Shown here piece after piece: positions 12,676 to 23,942 of a DNA stretch of 64,000 bases. The DNA comes from Mangifera indica (taxonomy: Eukaryota; Streptophyta; Magnoliopsida; Sapindales; Anacardiaceae). The notes under the pieces were generated by a model. The model was not told where the DNA came from. It did not search any database and saw only the letters and a list, made by a program, of their open reading frames with translations. Positions within the stretch are counted from its first letter, which is position 1. Every line of letters begins with the position of its first letter. The position numbers were made by a program, and so were the translations under genes. The stretch covers positions 15,749,945 through 15,813,944 of the forward strand of contig NC_058140.1 in assembly GCF_011075055.1 (NCBI RefSeq), in the 5' to 3' direction.

Positions 12676-15600
12676 ATGGGAGAGAGAATCACACCTGGAA
12701 GTTACTTCCATTATCCTCCTTCTGGAGTCCATGCTTCTCCTCATAGGCCCTCTTCTTCTCTCCCTTTAGATCGTGAAAGGTTGGTTTTGTATTCCCGTTG
12801 AGTTGGATAATTGCTCCAAGTTTGAGTTTTTGAATCTTGTGCTGTTTCGTCTGTGTTTTTGTTCATCTGGATTGGCTTTGTTTTGGTGGTGTGACTGTTG
12901 GGTTGAAGGTTTATCATGTACTATGATTTGTGGTTTTTGATGGGTTTAAATTTTCTATTTTTGGGTATTTGTTAATTGAACCATGTAAATGAGGGTGTGG
13001 ACTTAAAAGAGGAAGGTGGATTGAATAGTTGATTGGAATTGGCGATTGTTTTGGAGACTGAAATCGTGTAATTGGGATTAAAGCAAATGTTAGTTGTGCG
13101 TCTATGTTCTCCTTAGACAGTTGCACTTAACTTTTGGGAGAATTCAAGATCAAGCTTAGATATGTGAGTGCAGAAGGGCATCGACTGACAACTTCTTATA
13201 CGTTGTAGAGTTTTGCTTATGGTTTTATACTGGCTGATGCTGCTATATGCTTTCACATACCCCTTTTAGCGTGGCAACAATTGTATCACTTTTATTTTTG
13301 CGTCTGTGGTTCAACTGTTGCTAATGTTACAATTGAGAACTAGATAATAACTCCCTTGTAGAAAGCTGTTTCATGGGCACTTTTAAAGTTTGATCTTCAT
13401 TTCTGCTGTTATTTTAAGTTCACTTTTGTGAAAGCTTGGAAGATAATGGAAAAGCTCAGCAACTGACCAAACAGTTGTGTTATACTTAGTATTCGGATCA
13501 ATTCTACTGCTTTCATAATCCTATTTTCCTTCAATCTTTTCTTTTTCTGATTCTGCTGAGGTACCAAATGGAGTATCATGCATTAGTGGATGATGTATAC
13601 TGTTTTCTCTTTCTTCTTTCTATCTTTCTATTTTCTTTTTACTGGGCATACTACATGCAGTTATTAACTAAATGTGTTACTAAATATATTGGTTCTGTGT
13701 ACCATAGAAAGGAAACTTTTTTAGCCCCTTTTTCATTTCAATCTTTCTTGTATCAGTTTTAGATGGAAATGGGGGCCTATGGTTGTATGATTTTTCTTTG
13801 AATCGTTTTATCTGCTTCTACTTGAATTTACATCATAGAAAGGAAACTATTTTTAGCCCTTTTTTCATTTCAATCTTTCTTGTATCAGTTTTAGATCGAA
13901 ATGAGGGCCTATGGTTGTATGATTTTTCTTTGAATCATTTTATCTGCTTCTATTTGAGTTTAATTTACATCAAGGACTTTGATTATAGGATCCACTCACT
14001 GATAAATTGTTGATGTTGTAGTTTGAAACTAATGTTGACAAGATATTATTGTTATGTTCTAAATCTTAATCCTATGAAAAATCAGAAAATTCCTTGTGTT
14101 ACTGTTGTTTAGAGTAGTATGGTTTGTCATATGATTTGATTAATTGATGATGACAGGTATTTGGGTGAATTATTGGCAGAGAGGCAAAAATTAGTGCCAT
14201 TTATGCAAGTTCTGCCGCTATGCAACAGGCTTCTAAGTCAAGGTTTGAATCCTCAATCTATTCTTTGTCGTAGTATTTCTCTGACTAATGTTAATATTAA
14301 ATGGATTATGTTGCCTGTGCCTTGAAATATAGCTTCACAAATTTTAATGATATATGTGCATTGCACACATAGTCTAAGGCTTTTGCTTAGGTACATCCAC
14401 ATTGGTAGGAGATCTCTGAGTTGCATGCATTTGATCCTTAAATATATTATTTACACACTTTTTCTAATTTCTAGGTTAGAGATTTCTTGGAACTGGATTT
14501 TGTTTATGTCTGCATCATTGTAGTGATGCCAGAGATGGCTCTTCTAAACTTTCTAAAGACATTGTGTAGCCGATATCGCCAATTGCCTCACTGAATCCAA
14601 CATTTAATTGGCTGATTCCTTGCAATTATTTGTAACACTGGGCAATCAGAGTTGATTGTATTCCATATCTTCTTTGAAGAGGATTTAGAAGTTGATATTT
14701 ATACTTCTTAGTGATTCTGATTTGAACACTATAGATTATTTGTTCTGGTAATTTGTGATAAATAGTTTGTTTATTATTGTTTGTCACTGCAGAAATCAGA
14801 CGGGTAACAGGTTACAATCCAAGTTTTGTTGATCATGAAAGGTTTGAACCTGATAGTCCATTTAGGTCATTGGGTCAGCCAAATGGAAGATCCATGGAGT
14901 TGGAAGGATTGTCAGCGATGCAAACAGAGGTAATATTAGAACTGATTTTTCATTCTTGCTGTGAGTTTTTTTTTTTGTAATTTGTTTGAATCTCACTAAA
15001 TCTTTTTTTATTTTTTAATTATTTGGAGCCTGGGCCATATATTTTTATTGTTCTGAAACTGAACATGGATATAACAGTATTTAGATGTGCAGAAAATTTT
15101 CTAATATAGACAGGTTACTGTAATGTTTGTACCTATCAACTAGTTTTGTTTAAAAAAATTGTTAATATATCTAAGCATAGCATATGAACCTGGATTTGAT
15201 GTGTTCTTTCACAAATCAATCTCTGAATGGCCATTTTTTCAATGTATTCAACTGCAAATAAAAGTTGTTCCCTTGAATGTGCCTTTTTTATTGAAAGGCC
15301 ACTGTATAATCTACTATAATTGTAGTTAAGCTGAGTCAGATATAGTAATTCTCCTGGTTGTGTCCATACATAAGACAATTCTTTTATGCTGATACGTGTA
15401 ATGTGGTTCAAATGCTTGAGCTAGCTTAAGTTTGGAGAAGGGGGGGATTTTGTTAGTGATATGTAAGCTTGGTAGGTGGGTACTCAAAAAGCATGATGGA
15501 ATAAGATTGGGGGCCACCAGGTGGTGACTAAAGAAGAAGGTTATCAAATAACTTGTGATATCTTTCATTGCTGATATTGGTGGATGCGCAGGAAGATTTT

Positions 15601-18600
15601 TTAAAAATTTAATATAAGGAAAAAGTACAAAAGGAGAAAAAATTAAAAACCCTTTGCAAGTGAAGAGTTAACAAAGCTATGTCAAGCCTTAAGAGGGGAT
15701 ACTCCATGCAGATATTTTTCTGACAATTGTTTTTCAAAAGCTTATGCACCATCTCAGATTAGCCTCTATCGTGAGGCTTGTTGTGTTAGATTAACCTGTA
15801 ACTCTTGACAAACATATTTAAACTAGTTTTGCTGGAAAACTTATATTTGGAAAGTTTCGACACCCTCATTGCTGTAATTCATAGCGTAAAAAAATTATGT
15901 TAGTGGGTAGAATTTGACTAAGTTCAAACAAATGATAGACCTTTTTTCTAGTTGATGTACTATTTCAAATCAAAGTGTCTAATCTAAGGTGTGAGGACAC
16001 TTGTTGCGTTTTCTGTTTCCTAATCAGATCAAGCTTCTGCTTTGTAAAAGAGGTTTAGATTGCTTGGGTGTTGTCTTTCTATTGGGCAAATTGTGGATTG
16101 TAAAAACCACTAAGTAGCCATCTCTTGCTCATGTCTATCTTCCTAATCCAATGACATTTCTTGATTGGATTAAGTTTAGATAGGTCTTGGAGAGGATTTT
16201 GGTTTTGGCATATGACTTTTTGGATTGTCCTAAATTGCTGATTTGTTTAGAGTTTTGGGCTCATTTTGTGTCTAGGCAAGATTATTTTTTTACTTATACT
16301 TTCATTTTAATGCACCTTCAATGGACTTCTCTTTTTGATAGTAATATACTTAATTGCTTCCTTTGTGTTAAATGTTTCCTATTGTCCTTGCTTTAATATT
16401 GTTAATTAATGCTTATGTAAAATGTAAAAACATTTTTTTTTTTATCTTAAGATTGATTTTCTTAATAATGCCTTGCTCTAGGAAAGTGTGCATCTCCAAA
16501 GAATGGCCTCTTTACAAAATCCTCCTATGGGTTGGACAGGGGTGCCACCAATTCCGGTCACACCTATTGTAAAAAGAGTTGTTAGACTTGATGTTCCCAT
16601 TGACAAATATCCAAATGTAAGTTATGATGTGTATATTGATATAAAGTGCTTTTTAATTTTTGTTTTGTTTCCATTCAAATCATAGCTTCTAACTTCAAAT
16701 CATAACAGTATAATTTTGTTGGCCGAATTTTGGGACCACGTGGGAACTCTCTAAAAAGAGTTGAGGCCTTGACAGAATGTAGGGTGTTCATAAGAGGTCG
16801 GGGCTCTGTAAAGGATTCTATAAAGGTATGACCCTTTAGAAAATGATTTTCTGCTTTCAAAACGTAATTTGGATACAAACTTAGAAGTTAAGTTATAGCT
16901 CATTTAAGCTGAGATGGAGTTGAACTCATATATCATGACAATATGAAATTTTTATGCTATAAAGTTGTTTTGTGCTTACTGATAAAATATATGTGTGTGT
17001 GTGTCTCAAATTGAAGTTATTTATGCTTGCATGTTATAAGTCTCACGTTGGGAAAAAGAAAAAAATGAAAGGGTATATAATGTAATGGGTATCTAAGTTA
17101 GATTAACTTTTGTCATGTTAATAATTGGAACACAAAACATGTTAAATTTTATAATTATTAAAGATGTTGATCTCACTCCAGGTTTATAGGGCCCAAGATT
17201 TCTATCATGATAGCAAAGCCTATTGATCTGAGACCCATTAGAGCATGGTGGACTAAGCTGAAATAAGCTAGACTTTTAGGTTAAAAACCTAGGTGAACCC
17301 ATGGGCTGGCCAAGAAGAACTAAACTTTGTTTCTGGTTGAGCCAAAAAGAGTTAGACCGCATTTCAGACTGAGGCAAGAAGAGCTAGTCCCAAGTTTAGA
17401 TGGGCCACATCATTTATGACAAGTGTCAACTGGTACTTTAGTTGCACTTGAGAGGGAGTGTTGGAATAAATTATTCCCACGTGGGGAAGAAAAATAAAAA
17501 ATGAAAGAGTATATAATGTAATGGGAATGCAAGTTAGATTGGGTTAATTCATTTTAACAATTGTAATCCAAAACATGTTAAAGCTGATAATTAATAAAAA
17601 TGTTGATCCACACTCCAAGTTTCAAGGGCCCAAAATTTCTAGTACATGTTGATTCCATACTTGTCAGATTTATGTATAAGATGGATTATATATGTACTCT
17701 TGTTTCATCATTTTCCCTCCTTACTTCAACCATGCTGAAGTGGGAACATTTAAATAGCTGGTGATACTGGTAGCATAACTTCTCATATTTATGAGGTGGC
17801 AGTTTCAATTAGAAAATGTTGATTTGGACTAGTGATTATTCTGATTCAAGTAATCAGGATAAAGTTAGTGCTTTACCCATTTGAAGTGTGGGGACAAAGC
17901 TTAAGTAATTAGATAAGGGCCAATTAGAAACATGGGAGTTAGATTTTGAAATTTTTGGCTCTCATTACTTGACCTAAAAGCTTAAGCTACCAGGTGAGGT
18001 CCAAAGGTTGGTATTTAGCTAACACTCAGGAGATAGATCTGGTCAGGCATTTCATATGTAGCTTAATAATATTGATATTGCTTGTCTTATGACTATAGAG
18101 TTGTTTGTTTTTTTTCTGGTTACAAATGGAGTCCCATGACATTCAATCAAGGTACTGATAACCTTTCATTGCTGTGTTTCACGTGAATTAATATGTCTCT
18201 ACTCCATTCTGTATCATTAGTAATTATTTGTCCTTGCTTTGATTTGAATTGTGAAGTGACATGTATAATATGCAAAAGTTCAACTTATGTTTGCAAACTA
18301 TTGATGGCCGTATACATGGTTTCTTCTTTGGTTGCATGTTTTCACCATCTTGAATCCACTTGATGATCCATGGTTTTATTTTTTCAGGAAGAGAAACTAA
18401 AAGACAAACCTGGTTACGAGCATCTAAATGAGCCACTTCACGTGTTAGTGGAGGCTGAATTTCCCGAGGATATAATAAATGCCCGCTTGGATCATGCAAT
18501 GGCAATATTAGAAAATCTTCTGAAGCCAGTGGTATGAGTCGAAATATATTCATTTGTTTTTTCTGTTGTTTTGTCCATTGGAATCTAACCTTGTTCAAAC

Positions 18601-18774
18601 TCATTGTTTCATAAGGATGAATCCTTGGATCATTATAAGAAGCAACAATTAAGGGAATTGGCTATGCTAAATGGTACTCTAAGAGAAGAAAGCCCTAGCA
18701 TGAGCCCGAGTATGAGCCCCAGTATGTCACCCTTTAACAGTGCAGGATTGAAGCGTGCAAAGACAGGAAGATAA
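12676..18774 (+). CDS. KH-domain RNA-binding protein of the STAR/Quaking-like group (At1g09660 type)
   Basis: Predicted sequence-specific RNA-binding protein, probably nuclear and acting in splicing or mRNA control. Exons 12676-12779, 14157-14242, 14793-14929, 16482-16616, 16709-16825, 18388-18531 and 18616-18774 total 882 nt (293 aa) in one frame. An N-terminal [17 protein letters not shown] segment is followed by a STAR dimerisation-like helix ([12 protein letters not shown], ~residues 36-75). A KH domain (~139-235) follows, with its GxxG loop GPRG at 163-166. The tail has repeated SMSP units and a basic KRAKTGR end that may serve as a nuclear signal. The start is fixed by similarity of the first residues to plant family members. 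Intron 1 has a 131 bp tandem duplication and intron 5 hosts a TRIM-like element. Plant relatives include SPIN1-type proteins; the exact role is not known from sequence. Confidence 0.92.
13703..13967. repeat. Tandem duplication, 131 bp unit, in KH gene intron 1
   Basis: Two adjacent, nearly identical units at 13,703-13,833 and 13,834-13,967. Each begins CATAGAAAGGAAACT, passes through TTTCATTTCAATCTTTCTTG and ends in TTTACATC-like sequence. The few differences suggest a fairly recent duplication. Confidence 0.85.
17032..17646 (+). mobile_element. TRIM-like miniature LTR retrotransposon in KH gene intron 5
   Basis: Two similar direct repeats, 17,032-17,207 and 17,459-17,646, both begin TGTT and end in CA, like LTRs of about 180 bp. 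Directly after the left repeat, 17,208-17,220 (TGATAGCAAAGCC) matches the usual initiator-Met-tRNA primer binding site at 10 of 13 positions. Directly before the right repeat is a purine tract (GAGAGGGAG), as expected for the second-strand primer. The internal part is only ~250 bp and non-coding, so the element is non-autonomous. No clear 5 bp target duplication is visible, and LTR divergence suggests an old insertion. Confidence 0.75.
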
Positions 18775-19473
18775 CCCCCATGTAGTGACAATGGATCAGA
18801 ATTATTAAACATGCTGAACTGCTGCAGCTGATGGACTGTAGGGCTGAATACTTTAACTTGATTGTTCATCAGAGCTTGGGAGACTTGGTGATTGAGAAGA
18901 GTTAAGTTGAACAGAGTAAGTAAGGCGCCTGAAATGTTGGGATGCCAGATGGGTTATCATGTTTCTATAGGTGTTTCATATGGCTAACATGTTGATCTAC
19001 CATCTTGATTCTTTCGTGTAAAATTCCTTTGAACATCAAATTTGTTATTTGATTGGTTAAAAAAGCAACGCATTCCCTAATCAATTTGTTTGTTATTCCA
19101 GTTAGGTGTCGTGTGAATGTGAACTTTATAGTGTAATTAGGCATATATTTAGCCTCAACTATCTTATGCCATTGAATTGAAACAGATGAATAATAAATTG
19201 CATTGCAATTTCTGTTATCTTCCGCTATTGTTGTTATAACCTATGTTTTCATATGATTTTATAAACTTTGGATCTAATGATTTAAATTTTGTATGAGAGG
19301 ATTTTTTTTTTTTTGTAAAGATTCAACTGCAAACTTCGTTCTTATATGCATAGAGAATTATTGTAACCAACGACAAAGGTAACAATCTGTTACATTTTGA
19401 CTACAGCAAAAGACTGGAAAGTAAAAATTGAAGAAGACCGCAGTAAAACATGCTTTCACAATCTTGAAGAAGT

Positions 19474-22332
19474 CTAGAAAGGCTGACCCCTCTTCTGAAA
19501 TGGCGGCTTCCTAAAAGTCTTCGAAAACCAGTTCTTTATGAAGATCTTATTGCACTCAACGATAATTCCAACGACAAACCCTGAGCCAAACCCCATTGCA
19601 ATTACTATTCTCCAAATAAATTCATCTTGAGATCCGAAGTTTTGATCCTCTTCAAAAGTTGAAGACGCTGTGGAGGTGGTGTCAATATTTTCACAGGACT
19701 TTGAGAGAGGAATTCCACACAACCCCATATTTCCTTCATATGAATCATTCTGAAATGTATCAAATTGTGCCCCCCGTGGTATTGGTCCTATAAGTTGGTT
19801 ATGAGAGACATTGAAGAATTCCAGAAAGTTGAGTTGTTTTAGTTCTTGAGGAATGTGTCCTGAAAGTTTGTTGCAGGATAATTCTAATGATTCAAGCTGC
19901 TTCAATTCCTTCAAGGATGACGGAATCTGACCCGAGAGATTGTTGTTTGAAAAATCGAGCAAATGCAGCCCCTTCAATTCTCCAATGGATGTTGGAATCT
20001 CTCCTCGAAAGTTATTGTATGAAAAATCAATAGCTTTCAAGGCTTCTGAAATTTTCGAGTATATCCTTTCCATTCCTTTGTTATGTATTGTCATTGAATA
20101 CTGATAGGTGGCATCCTCATACATGCTAAGGAAGTAGTAAATGGGATACATGCTTTCCTGCATGTACGCTGCCTCCTGGTCGACATCAATGACTTTCAAT
20201 GCTTTCCAGGATTGGAAGTTCTCATATGGTAGCCTACCTTGAAAACTATTGTGGGAGAGATCAATGACATGAATGTTCGGAAACTCAAATCCTACCATAG
20301 GACCTCTGATTACTCCATGAAATCTGTTCGAGCTTAGACTGAGAATTCGTAGCTCTGGAAGAGCTCCTAGCCAAGAAGGAAAAACATCATATATATGATT
20401 GTTTTCCAAATCAAGGAACTCTAGCATTTTACAATTGGCCAATGATCTAGCCAGTTGCCCGTGTAATTGATTATGGCCAATATCAATAGACTTCAATTGG
20501 CATTCAGCTGCAAATGTTGGAATGTGGCCGTGAAGGGAGTTGTTTCTGAGATTCAAGACAACCATAGACTCACTTAAGTTGCCTAAACATTCAGGAAGAA
20601 CCCCACTCAGATTGTTATTAGATAGATCAAGAACTTGAAGCGAACTTTGACTGCAAATCAATAATGGTGAAACTTCGCCAAAAAATTTGTTGTTTGAGGC
20701 CAGATATAAAAGGGTATATGTAGATGCTGGTGGAATTGGGAGTGATCCTTGAAGCATGTTAAACCTGAGGTCTAATGTGCGAAGGTGTTTCCATGGAAGG
20801 ACAGCTGAATGCCCACCAAAGTCTGTTAGGGAATTATAAGAAAGGTTCAGATATTCGAGTGTCTTTACGCTTGTATTCCACAGCCATTGGGGTATTTCAC
20901 CATGGATATGATTGTCAGACAGATCTAGCCACTCCAAAGTGTCTTGATTTTTCAAGAAAAGTGGGAACTTATTTAAGTTGCAGGCAGCCAAACCTAGTAG
21001 GTCAAGAGAAGCATTACTAATGGTTTTCGAAGAGAGGACTGTTAAATTGTTAAATGATAGCAGTAATCTCTTCAAATTTTTCAGCATTAAAAACATATCT
21101 AGCTCCATTGAACCACTCAAGTTATTGCTATTGAAGCTGAGAAATTCAATGTTCTTGAGTTTGGAGATTGAGCTTGGAATAAGGCCTTGCAACTTGTTGG
21201 ATGAAAGGTCCAATGTTTCCAACTGGGTGAGTTTGAAAAGCTTAGATGGAATTTCACCATGTAAATTGGTTCCTCCGAGCCACAACTCAGTGAGTTTGGT
21301 AAGCTTTGTAAACCAGAGCAGGGAAGAGAGAGTTTGGGCACTGAAATTGTTGTTTGAAAGATCCAAATACTTGAGCTGGGCAAGGTTTGCTAATGAATAA
21401 GGAATAAATCCACTAAAATTACTATTGTAAATATCAAATACCTCTAAAGAAAGAAGATTTCCAATTGAAAAGGGCAGCTCTCCAAAGAAACTTGTGTTTG
21501 AAAGATCAAGTACCTTAAGAGGATTGTTGAAATGAAATTCAGGAAGCTCACCTGTCAGGTCCGGGTTATAGGCTAGTTTAAGATTTGTGAGACTTGGGAA
21601 ATGAAAAATTCTTTCGGGGAATTCCCCCTGTAATGAACAAGATTCAAGACCAATAGATGTTAGAGAAGTCATGTTTGCCAAGGTCTTAAGGGCATTTATT
21701 GAATTCATTTCGACAAAGCCAAGATCAAGCTCTTTTAGGCGGGTTAAGTTATGAACTAAACTTTTCAGATCAGGCTTGTGCAGTTTCAATGGATCTTCTA
21801 AAGGTGGCACACTGAGAGATAAATAGACCAAGTTGGACAATTGGGATATCTCTGATGGGATTTGGCCAGAAAATACAGTATGCGAGAGATCAAGATATGT
21901 TAACTCTGTAAGATGCCCAAAACCTGATGGGATTTTAGAACTATTGAAATTATTGTCATAAAGGATAAGTTTTTGAAGGTGGGAAAGGAGGAAAAGTGTG
22001 CTATTAGAGTTAAAAGAACCAAAAAGACAACTGCTACTGAGGTTGAGGCCAATGACATAACCAGTTTCTTGATCACACTTGATGCCATTCCAGGAACAAC
22101 AATCATCACTGTCTCCTTGGAGCTTCCATGAAGACACTTTTGGATAAGCAGAAGATTCATCAGAAGCAGAAGGGCAGTCAATGATAAAGCTATCCTTGAA
22201 CTGCAACAAGGCATAGCTTTCATGAGGATGGCATAGTGGCTGCATTGAAGACAAAAAAGAGTGGGTGAAGAGCTGAAACAATGAGATAACAAAGATCAAG
22301 TGTATGAAAAAGAAGTTGAGATTCATTAACAT
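19474..22332 (-). CDS. LRR receptor-like protein (RLP, Cf-9/RLP12-like)
   Basis: A single uninterrupted exon encodes 952 aa. The N-terminus is a hydrophobic signal peptide (~1-28), then a Cys-containing LRR N-terminal cap (residues ~33-100, with LLQFKDSF and DDCCSWNGIKC). A long array of extracytoplasmic LRRs of plant type (LDLSxNxLxGxIP) follows. Before the last four LRRs is a non-LRR island (~690-740, ending near MERIYSKI). The array closes with a C-terminal cap (GLCGIPLSKSCE), an acidic stretch, one membrane helix at ~909-926 with a small-residue GFGSGFVVG run, and a ~25 aa basic cytoplasmic tail without kinase. Cf-type RLPs act at the plasma membrane with SOBIR1/BAK1-type kinases in pathogen or development signalling; the ligand here is unknown. 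The frame is intact. It is a lone copy between two conserved genes. Confidence 0.93.
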   Translation of the reverse strand: MLMNLNFFFIHLIFVISLFQLFTHSFLSSMQPLCHPHESYALLQFKDSFIIDCPSASDESSAYPKVSSWKLQGDSDDCCSWNGIKCDQETGYVIGLNLSSSCLFGSFNSNSTLFLLSHLQKLILYDNNFNSSKIPSGFGHLTELTYLDLSHTVFSGQIPSEISQLSNLVYLSLSVPPLEDPLKLHKPDLKSLVHNLTRLKELDLGFVEMNSINALKTLANMTSLTSIGLESCSLQGEFPERIFHFPSLTNLKLAYNPDLTGELPEFHFNNPLKVLDLSNTSFFGELPFSIGNLLSLEVFDIYNSNFSGFIPYSLANLAQLKYLDLSNNNFSAQTLSSLLWFTKLTKLTELWLGGTNLHGEIPSKLFKLTQLETLDLSSNKLQGLIPSSISKLKNIEFLSFNSNNLSGSMELDMFLMLKNLKRLLLSFNNLTVLSSKTISNASLDLLGLAACNLNKFPLFLKNQDTLEWLDLSDNHIHGEIPQWLWNTSVKTLEYLNLSYNSLTDFGGHSAVLPWKHLRTLDLRFNMLQGSLPIPPASTYTLLYLASNNKFFGEVSPLLICSQSSLQVLDLSNNNLSGVLPECLGNLSESMVVLNLRNNSLHGHIPTFAAECQLKSIDIGHNQLHGQLARSLANCKMLEFLDLENNHIYDVFPSWLGALPELRILSLSSNRFHGVIRGPMVGFEFPNIHVIDLSHNSFQGRLPYENFQSWKALKVIDVDQEAAYMQESMYPIYYFLSMYEDATYQYSMTIHNKGMERIYSKISEALKAIDFSYNNFRGEIPTSIGELKGLHLLDFSNNNLSGQIPSSLKELKQLESLELSCNKLSGHIPQELKQLNFLEFFNVSHNQLIGPIPRGAQFDTFQNDSYEGNMGLCGIPLSKSCENIDTTSTASSTFEEDQNFGSQDEFIWRIVIAMGFGSGFVVGIIVECNKIFIKNWFSKTFRKPPFQKRGQPF

Positions 22333-22914
22333 GCTTAAGATTGGTGGTCTTGAACAATCAAATGAATTACAATAATATAAAAATAGAGAATAAAATTATT
22401 CGTATAAATTATACAAATTCATTTTATCAACTGTTGGAGAGTAGTGGCAGACATTACTAGTCAATAAATTGGTGGGCAAGGGACCATTATTAGACTTTCT
22501 TGGATAGAAGATAAGCACGATTAGTCAAGTGCAATTTGATTTTTCCACTAGCAATGTATGTATGTATCAAAGGACCGCCACTTCTTACAATAATGGGTTT
22601 GCCGAGTGATGCGGGATTAATTGGATTTGACTAGACTTTAGTACTAGATCGTTACGTGATAACTCCGATATAGTTTGTTGTGTTTAATAAGTCTGATAAA
22701 TTATTAATATGCCAAGACCTGTAACACGATCCAAAATCTCTTAAGAGTATACTTTTATGAACCCTTAATAGATTACCTGTAAAATTATATATATATTTTT
22801 ATATGTTTTCAATTTTATTTTTTCTAATTATTTTTTATCGGGTCATGCTCAGCCTACTCATGGGCCTTGCTCTGTGACAAAAATGTGGGGTAGCTCATAT
22901 ATCATTTTTTCAAT
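22333..22914. other. Upstream region of the RLP gene
   Basis: About 580 bp of AT-rich DNA to the right of the RLP start codon, so it contains that gene's promoter. No coding sequence or clear repeat seen; it ends at the left arm of the foldback element at 22,915. Confidence 0.5.
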
Positions 22915-23783
22915 GGCCCAGAGACTTATTCTCACCCATAGTACAGTAAAACTTTAAAATGATTCTCTTCAATTTTAAAAATCTAAATATTTATTTATTT
23001 ATTAGTTTTGAGTGTTACAGTCAAGAGTAAAATTATTGTCTAGAGAATTTTATTTAAACAAACAAAAATTGATTTTCCCTCTTTTAGTTTTAAAAATTTA
23101 TAATTTTTCTATTAATTTATTTAAATAAACAAAAATTAATTTTTTTTAAGTTTTAAAAACTAATGTTTTCTTCTATCTTAATTTTAAAAAAAATAATCTT
23201 TCACCTTTATTATATATGATTTTTAGGCTTTTATATTTTAGAATGAACAACCGCCCCCTTAAATTTTGAAATATTACATTTACATCCCAAAAACTTAATT
23301 TTTTCTTTTCAACGATTGTTCTTTCAAAAGTTCCTCCCAGACGACATCTCCCTTCCCTCTCTAGTGGTTTTCTAACATAAAAACCATCAAAAATCTAACT
23401 AAAAATCACTAGGGAGAGAGAAGAGTTGTTACTAGAGAGGAACGTTGAAAAGAATGATCATCGAAAAGATGAAATAAAATTTTTGAGGTATAAGTGTAAT
23501 GTTTTAACGTCTGAAGGGGGCAACTATTTATTTTAAAATATAAAACTCTAAAAACTATTTATAACGAAAGTGAAAGATTAATTTTTTAAAATTAAGATAT
23601 GAAAAAAATAGTTAGCTTTAAAACTAAAGGAAAAAAAGAAATTGATTTTTGTTTGTTCAAATAAAAACTTTAAATTACAGTTTTATCTCTAATTATAATA
23701 ATTAAAATTAACGAATGAATAAGTGTTTGAGTATTTGAAAATTAGGGTTTTACTATGCTTAGGTGGGAATAAGCCTTTCGGCC
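22915..23783. mobile_element. Foldback (long-TIR) Mutator-like non-autonomous element
   Basis: The segment is almost wholly a giant inverted repeat. The left arm starts GGCCCAGAGACTTATTCTCA; the right arm, read in reverse, starts GGCCGAAAGGCTTATTCCCA. The match continues inward through CAGTAAAAC/TAGTAAAAC, AACAAACAAAAAT, TCTTAATTTTAAAA, TTATATTTTA and GCCCCCTT. It ends with a central pair (CCCTCTCTAGTGGTTTT against the reverse complement of AAATCACTAGGGAGAG) near 23,390. No transposase is present. The ends resemble those of the element at 41,394. Flanks (TTTTTTCAAT left, TCTCTTCAAA right) are only partly similar, so a target duplication is uncertain. The element ends 160 bp before the WD40 start codon. 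Confidence 0.75.
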
Positions 23784-23942
23784 TCTCTTCAAATCGACTT
23801 ATATTTTTAAGGGCTTAGCCCAGCCCATGTCAGGCCGACCACAAATGATCAATCTTCTTGCTCTTTCACTTCATCCTCTAAAATTAATACCGAAGTTTCA
23901 ACGTAATCTGAAGAGCTACAGCAGCCTCAATAACAACAAAAC

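Noticed and set aside
20775..22292. Several open frames on other frames/strand within the RLP gene
   Set aside because: Shadow frames caused by the repeated LRR coding sequence; the 952-codon frame explains the region.
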